From Litomosoides sigmodontis (lineage: Eukaryota > Nematoda > Chromadorea > Rhabditida > Onchocercidae): a stretch of 64,000 nucleotides of DNA. The stretch is taken from positions 7,273,483 to 7,337,482 of the forward strand of contig OY718807.1 of NCBI GenBank assembly GCA_963070105.1, given 5' to 3'. A program made the position numbers and the translations under genes. Positions 1-14,781 of the stretch are shown here, in pieces. Numbering within the stretch: position 1 is the stretch's first letter; every line of letters begins with the position of its first letter. The notes beneath the pieces were generated by a model. It had not been told where the DNA came from and did not search any database. It saw only the letters and a list, made by a program, of their open reading frames with translations.

Positions 1-699
1 TTGAATATCAGCAGCTTTTTCAAACGTTAAGCAACTAAAAAAATAGGAAAAAATAATAGTGCAAAAGACTTCTACTAATTTAAATCACTTCAGCGATTTC
101 AAAAATGCGCGAAAAGGAAGCAATCATATAAGAATCGCCTGAGATTTGAAGACAGCACAACTCTTTCATTCGGCGTGACCAGATGAGTATAAGCTACAAG
201 AAATTTTCAACCTTCCTGCATGATACGCATAAAAAGAAAATCAATGTCACCGTTACATCACAATTGAGTAGTTATAGAACAGATATCATCACAGTTTCAC
301 TTTGATAAAAAGTTACATTTTCAAATGAAAAATGAAAGATTCGTTTTTCGAATTAAGGAACCCCGCACATTAATAGTAACAAAACATATACCAACACAGT
401 TTGTGATTACAGAAATGTGCTCTTTGATTTTTATTGACTATTCCTGATTAGTGAGATATCAGGTAGAAAGAATGAAAAATTGTTGGAGAAATGGGAAACA
501 AAAAAGACAAAAATTAATTTCGAATCAAGAAACAAAGAACTGGGGTGTTTACTATGAATTAAGAAACCGGATTTGTTGTCCTACTGATAAGAAATTCGAT
601 CATAGCATTCGTCTTTTTGCGAAAATTACTAAACATATTCACTAGAACTCTAGGGAATTAATAAAATGAGAATAAACTAATGTCTGCTAGGACTGAAAT
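1..699. other. 3' flank of the SUCLA2 gene, no gene seen
   Basis: AT-rich sequence downstream of the minus-strand SUCLA2 stop codon. I see no exon with coding character or usable splice sites on either strand. Confidence 0.5.
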
Positions 700-3600
700 T
701 TATGAAGGGAGCTCGAATGACACATCAACTGGTATAGATCGTGCGAGTTGAACTATTTCAGATAACTTTACAGCCATTTTCGCAGCTTGATCTAAGTCAT
801 CGCATGAAATCATTCGCAAATTAGCAGCTGCAATCAGTGCCTTGGCGTCTTCGACATGAGTACCTGAAAAAAACGTATCACTCTTTAATTTACACAAGTT
901 CCAATCTTTTCCGATCTTTGATCTCAACTCTACTATTTCAAGTATCAACTATGGAATTTCCCAAAAAGGTTTGCCATATTTACTATAGGATCAATAGTCA
1001 TTTTCAACAAGACTGCTAATTCCTTGATATTACACTGTTAAACTACACTTCCATAAATTACTTATTGCCATTATTTGTGATATATGTTTCGATGCTCTTT
1101 CAGATATTCATCCATCACCACAGGTAAAAGGAAAAAAAATATGCCTTTGAGCACCGCTGAACATATGCTGCAGCGCATTTCAAAGCGCAGAACACACGGA
1201 ATTTTCACATACTTCTTTTCACATTCGATCAAACTATGTTGTTTCTATTCAAATAACTCATATTAATATATGCGAATTTAAATGCGGTACTCACGTTGAA
1301 GGATATAACACTGAAAGAATGAAAGACGATACAAGGTACATATACAATCTAAAAGTTATGGACAAATTTTAATTCAGACAAATTCGTTCGCATAACTTGC
1401 AGAAGAACAAACCACAGCGGAAAGCTAACCTTGTAAGCGAATAACAACAGGAATTTTGAGTTGAAGTTCATTGATAGTGTTGATCATACCTTGTGCAATA
1501 ACATCACAACGCATGATACCACCAAATATATTCACTAGGACTGCGTTAACCTCAAACAAAAACGCATTCTAATATACTTGAGGAATAACTTTGCTGAATT
1601 TTTCGAAAATGTTCTTTGTTTGAGAATACAAAAAATTCACAACTTTTAAACAAAAACAAAAAAAGCTTCGTACCTTATCTTTATCGGCAGTGATAATCCG
1701 AAAGGACTCAGACACTTGCTCAGCGGTAGCGCTACCTCCAACATCAAGGAAATTTGCTGGATCTCCACCATGAAGTTTGATGATGTCCATGGTTGCCATC
1801 GCTAATCCAGCTCCATTCACTGAAATTTGCTAATTTAATGGTTACAAAGTACATATTAAAAGCTTAGACTTCTAGCTATCCTTCAAAGATGAAGTGATCA
1901 TTCGTCGAATTTTTGAACAACTTTTAAATCCATTAGCAAAATAGCAAATCAAAATTACCCATACAGCCGATGTTACCATCCAGACGAATATAATTCAGAT
2001 CAGCTTTTGCCGCACGCAATTCCAGACCATCCCGCTGCTGTTGATCTTCCATAGCATATAATTCTGTTTGCCGATGCTTAGCATTTGAATCAACATTCAG
2101 CTTACAATCCAAGCAGTAGACTTAAAAAGTAAAAATGAAAGTCGATTCACAGTGATCCTTAAGAGCATTTGAACAATCGCCTTTTATGATTTAATATTCC
2201 GATACGATCACAGCTTGAGCTAATAACAGAGTAAATTTTTTGAAGAAATGTCCAGTTTCTTTATCAATGTCTAGTGATTTTGAAATTACTGCACAATTGC
2301 TAAAAACTTGCAGAATTCTCATGACTACCATGACCTCCCCAATAACATTGAAAACACTTTCAAAGGACTGAAATTTCAAACAGAACAATTTATGGACATT
2401 AAGAGTTCATAACAAGGACCATAGGCACGAATTAATCCTATTGATTAAAATTAGCCTCACATATACCACAAAAAAATGCATTATTGACACGTCAAATAGT
2501 GAGATCTAAAATATATTCAGAAATTCAAAACTTTATTACAAACTAACTTTTTCCATTGATATCTTCCACCATTGGATTGATTTCAATAAGTGTTGCATCA
2601 TATTTAATAAATATGTTGTATAGCTTCCTGAAAATATCAGCTGCTTGCGCCTTGAGGTCATCCTGCAAATTTCAGCCAATTATTATACCTCCATCAAATC
2701 GGAATTAGCTAGAGAATTATGCAGTCCGTAACACAAAAATTTTATTTCACAGCCTAATGTATTGTTGTCCTACCTGTAAAAAAAAGCTTTTTATAATTTT
2801 GGTGATAAAGAAATATCGAAACTTTCACTCACGCAACGAAAGCTATTGGAATCATTACCGTTATGCTAGTGGATTCTCCTACCTTGATTATGGACATGTG
2901 AAGCCAAAGAACAAAGTAGTCTTTTAATATCAAAACACATGGACCTTGAAACCAATTCGATCGGCCATTGAACTGGCATCTGCATCTGTCATGCCTTCAA
3001 ATATGTTTATCGGACACTTGATGATAGCCTTCGGATCTTTCGCCGCTACTTCTTCGATGTTAACACCACCTTTCGATGAGCCTATAGCTACCGGACCCTA
3101 CAATAATGCACGTTTTGATTGGAAAAGAAAAGATGTTAGAAAGAAAAACAAAAGACAGAGAAAATAGAATAGGAAAGTGAAATACTACGAAAAATAGGGA
3201 GAGATATGCAAAGACTAAACTAACTAAAAAATTACACTTGCAATTAAAATGCAAGAAAAGAGTGAAGCACAAATCAATGGTAAGAAAAGTAGGCTTACAT
3301 TTAGAAAATGCAGGCTCAGTTATGTAAACTTACTCCAGTATGTCTATCCATTACAATAGAAAAATAGAATTCTCGCCGTGTAAACAATCGTTTGCAAATC
3401 ATCACTTCATCGCAAGGCTTGCCAGCTGCACCTGTTTGCTTGGTGAAAATTTTAGAACCCAGCATCATCGAAGCTTTCTCACGCGCTTCTTCAGGACTGG
3501 AAAATTTCACAAAAAGTTCACTATATATATGAAACAATAAAGTTCAATGGATTGCATTTCGCTTCATATTTTTCTAAAATGAATTAAAAAGCAACTTACG

Positions 3601-4231
3601 AAAAAACCAGGTGTACCCCACCTTCTAAACCGGAGTCGAAATATCCTTTCCCTCGTCCACCAGTCAGTACTTGAGCTTTCACAACGAGATCTTTACCACC
3701 TTCAACATCAGAACGGTTTTAGATCGATATATGACTGATGGTTCTACAGACCGATATAAATTTCCAAAAACGAAACACAAAAGTTTAAATCTGAATAATT
3801 TTCCGCATTTCCTATTATTTATAGCATTTAATGTTTGATTTTCCTCAATCATTGTCTTTCTTGTTTATATTTTGTCTTAACAAACAACATATTCGTTTTT
3901 GAATATATGAACCCACCGATTTTTCGCGCTTCTTCATACAATTCATCGGCATTTCGAGAAACAGTAAACGGTGCAACAGGTATATCAGCCTGCTTAAGCA
4001 ACGATATACCTTGATGCTCCTTAAGACTTAGCTTGCGTACAGTCGGCAATACAGCCTGCAGGAAACAAACAAAATTTAATCTGAGTATGTACTACCGACA
4101 GAATGTCATTCCGTTATCGTAAATTTCATTCTATAGATAGTTAATATATGAGTGATCAAACATTTTACAGAAATGCACAAAAAGAGAACCTTGTAGGCCT
4201 TCATGAGCAGTTTATGATGGCGATAAAACAT
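700..4231 (-). CDS. SUCLA2: Succinyl-CoA ligase [ADP-forming] subunit beta, mitochondrial
   Basis: Beta subunit of the TCA-cycle enzyme that converts succinyl-CoA to succinate while making ATP; acts in the mitochondrial matrix with the alpha subunit. Ten exons (descending): 4231-4190, 4055-3917, 3699-3600, 3496-3334, 3097-2945, 2662-2548, 2120-1959, 1819-1674, 1550-1430, 863-700; frame is kept throughout, giving 434 aa. Seen: [12 protein letters not shown] at the mature N-terminus, ATP-grasp stretch [38 protein letters not shown], the block IEINPMVED, then [19 protein letters not shown] and [15 protein letters not shown] of the CoA-ligase domain. These follow the ADP-forming (SUCLA2) type more closely than the GDP-forming SUCLG2 type. 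The first exon gives a short basic presequence starting [11 protein letters not shown]; this start is the least certain part and an upstream exon is possible. Confidence 0.95.
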
Positions 4232-5287
4232 TGCGCACGTCACGGACGAGTACTGAGGTTAAAAACCAATCTGAAAAAAACACATCAACATACGCAAATG
4301 ATAACGAACAGATCATTCGACTATATAACTCAATAAGCCGAAAGTTCAAGTAGAAATGGTCTTTCTTCACTCAATAATTAAAAAAATCCGTAGTTCGCAA
4401 TCAAATCTCAAATGTAAGAATTCAATTTCAATTTTTTGCATTCAACTGAAAACAAACTTTCAGATATGCATAAGCCTGTAAGCAACGTTACTAACGTTAC
4501 ATTTTAGCCTAACTGTTTCTGACCAAAATCCAATTAGTAGTACCACAATAAAGCAATTCCGACAACTCCCACCCCCCCTCCGTGTAGCCACCTGCAGCAC
4601 TGGTCCGCCCAAACAACTCGTTTGCAAAACCGTGCTTGCAATATGCAACTTTTGGACCTGCACAATGCAACACGTTTCCCAATCCTAGCAATTGCAACGT
4701 CTTGTTGAGCCTGTGTATTCTGAATTAAAATAAGAAAACGATAACCAATAATAATAATAAATATAATACATAATAATAATAATGATTAATAATCAAAACA
4801 ATAAATAATAATGATAATATTAAGTAAATTCAGTGATAATTGCCACAAAATTAGAACACTCAGAAGTAAAAAACAAACATTCGCATCCAATTAACTCATT
4901 GAAATGTAAATTGTCAACGTAAACTTCTCTCTTCCTATGTTACGGATAAATTACCACTTGAGTTCTCATCAAATATCAACCGTATTATCACGCTTTTGTT
5001 AAGTAATAAGAAGAATTACAGAGAGTAACGAGAAATTAGCTTCACGTATGTCACTATTTTTAGCAAATTTCAATTTCGAAAGTAAGAGAATATGAGTTGC
5101 ATCAAACGGTTGCTTCTGCAAGTATTAATTAAAAAACATAAATCATTAAGCTAACGACAGAAAATTTTAATTTGAAAGCCAAAATATTCCAAATAATAAA
5201 TGGTACAAACAAAAAAACAATAACAATGGAAATTGGAATTGAATTCGAAATTAATTACAAATAATATTGGCTTCTTTATGAAGTGAA
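4232..5287. other. Intergenic between two minus-strand genes
   Basis: AT-rich spacer with an ATA/ATTA-rich patch near 4745-4830. It is the upstream region of the SUCLA2 gene and the 3' flank of the membrane-protein gene. No convincing exon seen. Confidence 0.45.
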
Positions 5288-7160
5288 TTACATTTCGTGT
5301 TGCTGTAACACATCATTCTGTCCTTTATCGCTATCCTTATCACAATTATCGCCATTATCATCATTATTACCGTCATCATCATCATCGTCATCGTCACCGT
5401 TATCGTCATCTTTCTCATCAATTTTTTTAATTTCAATGGCATTTTCGTAAAGTACACTACGCGGTACTTGTATGCGTGCTATATTTCGACCATATTCATC
5501 GATTGCGTCACAAATTTCCACCTTTGCTACTGTTATTTTAAATGGTTCTTCTGATGTTGCCGCCAAATCAACCACTTTGCTGCAATAATTTTTGTGCATA
5601 TTTTTTTGAGACATTAAATGGCGGAAGGAACAGAGAGAAGGCCAAAAGCGGGCATTCATATTTCACCTTTAATTATTTTAAGAGAAAAAAGTGCTTTACA
5701 TTATAAGCCAAATTTACTTTCAATTATTTCTCAAAAGTTCATTTGCATCTAATATTAATTTTTTACTATTTTCAATTGCAATTAGCTTGCCTATTAAGCA
5801 GTGAAGGAGAAAAAAGCAAATTAAACAATTCATTTCTATAATTTTGAATGCAAACAAATGGAGTGTGCTTCCCTGCGCAGGGAGGAAAATTAATAAATTA
5901 TTCGTTCCATTAGCTTCGTGACAAGTGCACATTTGCTGGATGAGCAATTGAAACAGGCCAATTGCTCATTGAATAAGTTTATTGGACAAGCAAACTTATG
6001 CCTATTGCTTATTGTGTGAGCAAAATTAAAGTGTTAGCTGACAAAGCTAATACCTTCTTGTTAATTTTCCATCTTTTGATCTCTCCATGCTTGCTTGTTG
6101 CTTGCGCAATTCATGAATTATTTTATGCTTACTTCTCGTCCTTTCCATTAATTCATCGAATAATTGAACCTGCTTTTCTGCTCGTATCATTTGACTGGAA
6201 ATTGAAATCAAAGTAGTTAAGTGCAAAATGACCAAAAAAGAATCTTCTTTATTGCAAATTAAATTTTAATTAACCCAATTTTTAACCTTGCATTAAATGT
6301 TAAATAATTTATTGAAAATTTGTGAAGAAAAAAAAAGTACTTTCGCCGTGCATAATAGCGTATTACAACGATAATAACAGTTACAATGAAAATAATTAGT
6401 GCCATTACAATTAAAACAATTCCAGCAATTCTCAAAATTTTTTTTGTTCTGAAATATTTTACACTTTTTAGCACAAATTCTCTTGTGATTTGCAATGAAT
6501 TTGTTTAATTTCATTTGTTTGTGAAGGAAAAAAATTTACAAATGTTGAGAATTAATAGTTGCATGAAAAGTTTCAAAAGTTAAAAAAAAGTTGTCAAAAA
6601 AAGAGAAATATTTAATTGAAATTATTATATTAGGAGGCCAGTGGTCACCATCCTCAATGCTAATCAATTGACAACTGCCAATGAGTGTTTGACTTAAATT
6701 GCTGTGTGACCGTTCGTTCCTCTCGCACACAAACTGAAAATAGCAACGATATAGAAATTAAATTTCTGTTTTCATTTTAAAAGTAATTTTAACTTCTCAA
6801 ATATGCAAATTTGGAATTATTATTCAATGATATTTTCACATAATAACCTACGATGCATTCACTTATTTCTACGTCAAAGTTTCGTCGTAAAAAACGCTTA
6901 CTTACTGTAATTTGAATAAAAAAAAATGTGTGCTTTGTTAGTAAAGGAAATTTTTGTATTCTTTTGCTTCAATTGAAATTTCCATTTGGTATTTATGCAA
7001 GTTTTTCCATTCCACCAAGCAATATAAGCTCGTTGATTGAAATTTCATCATTTTTACGGTGCAAATAGACTTCCTTGGTGACTTCTCCTCACACTTATAA
7101 ATTTTGCGTGGGTGGATTAATACACACAAAAAAAATGCACTACAGAAAAATGATGATGGA
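5288..7160 (-). CDS. Unrecognised single-pass membrane protein with acidic Asp/Asn-rich tail
   Basis: I do not recognise the family. Three exons join in frame: 6448-6341 (a strong membrane segment, ILRIAGIVLIVMALIIFIV, followed by RYYARR), 6194-6054 (charged, probably helical: EKQVQLFDELMERTRS) and 5579-5288 (VPRSVLYENAIEIKKIDEK, then a run of Asp, Asn and Gly and a stop). The positive residues after the membrane segment suggest a cytoplasmic C-terminus. Upstream, blocks at about 6731-6600 and 7160-6940 have good acceptors and contain Cys-bearing open stretches (YKCEEKSPRKSICT; FVCERNERSHSN) that could form an extracellular part, but I could not settle their frames or find the start. Codon bias is AT-rich like its neighbours. 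Alternative view: the 5' blocks may be spurious and only the last three exons real. Confidence 0.5.
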
Positions 7161-7199
7161 AAAATTCAAAAAAATGGTTTATACTATTAATACATAATT

Positions 7200-8565
7200 G
7201 TTAACTCATTAGCATTTCTATTAATTAATGGATGGATGGATTTGAATGCTAAATATTCAGCGTGTTGCATATTCAGCGCGAAATATCATCTTACGCATAA
7301 GGATATCTTTCTAACTAACACGTCACGCTCATCTATTTGTACATACGTGTATATATAAATGTATTTGAAAAATTTCAACGAACAATTACAAACATTCTTG
7401 TAATTAAAGAAATTATTAATTATAAATTAAAATTGCAGAAGTTACGTCAAAAAGAGATACGCAATGCGGCAACAGCAAGGAAGGAAACGCTACCAAGTAG
7501 TTTATTTATCAATTCAATGTTTTTCATTCACTTAATTTTTTCATGCGTTAAACGTGAACATTTCATGTGACGCAATATTTGAAGTATTGGATGTTATTTT
7601 TTGATTGATAGAGAAAACGAGCCAATGTTATGCAAATTTTATTTTTCAAAAATGAATAAAAATTAGAATGGAAAAAATGTTTAGGCGTAAAAAGTAAGCG
7701 AGAAAGCCGAAGAGGAAAAGATGGTAATGAGAAGTCAAGCAGAGATGAAAAGAGTGATTTTTTTAGCACATTTTCCTTGCGAAGTAGGCGCGAGAGGAAG
7801 CAAAAGAAAAGAGAGAAGGTAAATGAAAGTAAAAGTAAGCGAGAGAGGAAGAAAAGTCCGGAAAAGAAACCAACGGTCCGTTTATCCTTCACTCTAAAAA
7901 ATTTTCTTAAATTTAGCTAAATTAATTTATGATCTACCGCAGTGATATACTTTTAGCGTCTGTTACGTGTTAGCGTACGTGTTCACAAACATCGACTTAA
8001 ATATATCAAATTATCTCGCTCATTTCTAGTCAATTTGCATTATTCATTGCTCATTTTCATATAAAATAGTTAAATAAATTTAGCATTCTAAAATTTTTAT
8101 TAGTAATGTTAGTGCGAAAATGTTAGCGCTTAGAGTCTAAAGGTTAGAAATTGAAATTTATGATTCCAAATTTCTACGCTACCTTTAAGTACCATTCTTT
8201 GTAGGAAGAAAAATCGAGGAAAAAGAAAATAAGGGAATTTCCGATTACCGATGAACAGAAAGAAAATTATTTAAATTTTTTATTGGTCCCTTTAATTTAT
8301 TAGTTTTTTGTTAGCAAGCAAACGTTTAGTAAATTTATAGGAAAAAGAAATGATTTTAACCTTTCACTTCTCAAAATTATTGAAATGAAAAAAAGCTCAA
8401 CAGCATAATTAATGTAACACACTTGAGGGGAAATAATTAGTTAAATTGCACAGTTCATTTAACATGAAAAATAAATTTTGCAGCAAATTGCGTTTGCAAT
8501 CGAAAATAAAAATTTAACGAAATTTAAATTTGTTTAATCAATTTAACTCTGCTAATTTTGTTGAG
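7200..8565 (+). other. Upstream region of the phosphatase gene with a possible basic N-terminal exon
   Basis: The stretch 7675-7916 (+) is open in one frame for about 80 codons and is rich in Lys, Arg, Glu and Ser (SKRERKKSPEKKPTVRL), a composition common in N-termini of nematode cytosolic phosphatases. A donor-like AAG|GTAAAT lies inside it. A second frame is also partly open, there is no clear start codon, and I cannot prove it joins the exon at 8566. The rest is AT-rich with no visible gene. Confidence 0.3.
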
Positions 8566-12330
<3,765 letters not shown>

Positions 12331-14781
12331 TTGTAGGGAAAAAAGAACACCAGTAGTTGAACAGGTTGTTGAAAGCGATAGCAACCGTTAATTCTCCACG
12401 CTAACTTAATGATCATTGATAATTGCTTAACGGTTATGACAATCCGGAATTCGAAGCAATTCCCGGTATCACGTGCTCTTTCAGTAGTAAGCAATGAATT
12501 TAGCACCAAAATTAACTGTACTCCTAGCATCAACTTACTGTTGCAGTCAATTCCGAATCAGACTCAGAATCCGGAATTGAAACCGATCCAAACGCCCGCC
12601 TCGTCAGCAGAATCAAACAAAGCACCAAATTTACAGTTCAGCGGTACGAAGAGCTAAGAAAACGACCAAATTGAAACGAATGGGCAGTGATACCTTGCAA
12701 GAAGGATGAAATTAAATAATCATTGCTTGAATGAAATTCGAAATTGCGTAAATCAAATAAAGTTACAGTAATTAAAAAAATTTTCCTCTATAGCATGAAT
12801 ATCACTTATCTCTTAATCACTGACTTCATTATAACATTTGTGAATTTAAAGCCTTTGTGTTGTTCCATGCCGCACCAGCTGAATTTTCATTTTATTATTT
12901 TCATTCTTAGAGAAAAGTGGGAGAGAGGGGACTGTTTCTCAGGCGCAAAATAAAAACTGCCAAGAAATCGAAACATTTAAAACCGAAAAACTCATTGAAT
13001 AACCGAATCACATCAAACATATTATTCTTATCCAACTGAACTGATTCAAAGGTAATCTGTAACCTATTCCCCTCCTGCGTAAATTACCACGTGCGCACTC
13101 GTGTCTCTTCCTTCCTTTTCCGCAAAATCGAGATTTGCTGAAATGCTGTATTCGTTTTGTGTTCGTGACTTCGAGTGTGTAACTCGATCTTTCCTTCGAT
13201 GATTCGTTACCTTGCTTCATGGATTGGTCAGCATCGGACACATTTCCGTGACTTCTTCGACAAGTTTCGCCGGCTTCTCCTTTGCCGGTCGGTCTCCCTT
13301 GACAGTGATAGCAGTGATGACCTGATCTCGGGCACAGGAATTCTCGCTGCTGATCGTTTGTCGGAAGCGATTCCCATTCTGTTCGCCAATTTGATGGGCG
13401 AGAAGTACTGGTCATTAATACGTCAGAGACAAACCGTTTATCGGATCAAACAGAACTAGCCTTTGCTAACAGCGACGGAAGAGTTAGTTTGTGTTGAGCG
13501 AAGGCTACGTGATCCAAGAATCCATGAGAGGTATCCAAGGGAGAACCTCGCAAGGTAAAAAGAGTCCATGGAGAGGAGTTTTTTTATAGAAATTGAATAA
13601 ATTGCTAGTGATAATTTTTACTTGATGATGAGGTTGATATTAAGGAAGAGAGAATGCGCATGCAGTAATTTGCATAGAGAAAGAGCGAGAGATAGAGAGT
13701 ACGGATGATAATTTATATTTGAATCAGTTAGTTGGATAAGAATAATATGTTTGATGTGATTCGGCTATTCAATGAGTTTTTCAGTTTTCAATATTTCGAT
13801 CTCCCGACAGCAACAACTAAATTTATTGCAAATTAATTTTCGCTCTTCTTCTTTTGCCATTTAAGTTTTAATTCATTTTTTTTGCAAAGTTTGGCAAAAA
13901 ACTTTCATCTTATGACGTAATTACTTTTCTTTGGTTTTACGCTACAGCAGTGCATCAGAGATTACATCAATCTTTTAAATTAAAATTACTTGATGTTGTT
14001 TTTTTTCATAGTAAATTAATTTGTCGAAGCAAAAAAGGAATTAGAGAAAAATTTAGCAAAAGTATTTGCTTCGATCATTCAAGAATAGTAAATCGAGGAT
14101 GAAAGCACTGAGAGTTTTTGATGGATAATTTTGAGCATTTTTGAAAATATAATTTTGACTGAAAAGTGGAAGGTATGATTCGATTTGCTGTTTGCATGTT
14201 TGTTTGGTAATGTTGGTTAGTTGATTAAAACAAAAATTAATTTCAGTTGAAGTATTTGAATTATTTGTATTTTTGGCAATGAATTACTGAACTGTAGCTA
14301 ATTTGATAATTTTGCTAGTCGTAAATATTAGTCTAAACTAGAACTATAACAAACCAATTAAGCAAAGTTGCTGCTATCGGTGCATTGCAATTAGCTGCTC
14401 ATTAAATAGCTGAACCGGTCGTCCTTACCCTCACCAATTATTAGTGTAATTTTTTGCTTTAATTTCAATTAGGAAAAGGAATGCAGCAGTTTTTTTTTTT
14501 TGATTTCATTCAAATAATTGTTAGTGTTCAGCAGCTAGACGTTGTGTAGGGCAACTGGTAGTTCGTAACTGATTGCATCCGTCACAATTTTTCTCACGAA
14601 TTTAAGAATTAATTAATTCATCGCTTTATTCATTTAAGCGTTCACAATTTTGTTGAATTATATAAAGTTTACATTTCGTTAGATTTGTTTTCCACGCGTT
14701 CGACCACTTCCTCGCTAGACTTTTGCCTTATCACAGTATCCCTGTGCTTTTCCAAGTTTATCATCAAAGTTGATTTTGAAA
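12331..14781. other. Intergenic between convergent genes, with two weak coding candidates
   Basis: 12409-12657 (+) is a Ser/Pro/Gln/Asn-rich open stretch that resembles the phosphatase tail and could be an alternative 3' exon or simply 3' UTR. 13008-13459 is a less AT-rich block open in several frames (listed separately). 13660-13700 is purine-rich. The remainder, 13700-14780, is AT-rich with no gene visible. Confidence 0.35.
13040..13415 (-). other. Less AT-rich block, possible two-exon gene fragment
   Basis: Open for a long stretch in three frames. On the minus strand an ATG at 13415 opens a frame (MTSTSRPSNWRTEWESL) running to a donor-like CAAG|GTAACG at about 13217. Joining it to an acceptor at about 13140 continues in frame with NLDFAEKEGRDTSAHVVIY and a stop near 13070. 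A second minus frame reads VITAITVKGDRPAKEKPAK, and the plus strand has a 94-codon frame. I cannot tell which, if any, is real and recognise no family. Confidence 0.25.

Noticed and set aside
7563..7892. 109-codon minus-strand Leu/Phe/Ser-rich frame
   Set aside because: Low-complexity antisense reading of the purine-rich, Lys/Arg-coding plus-strand block.
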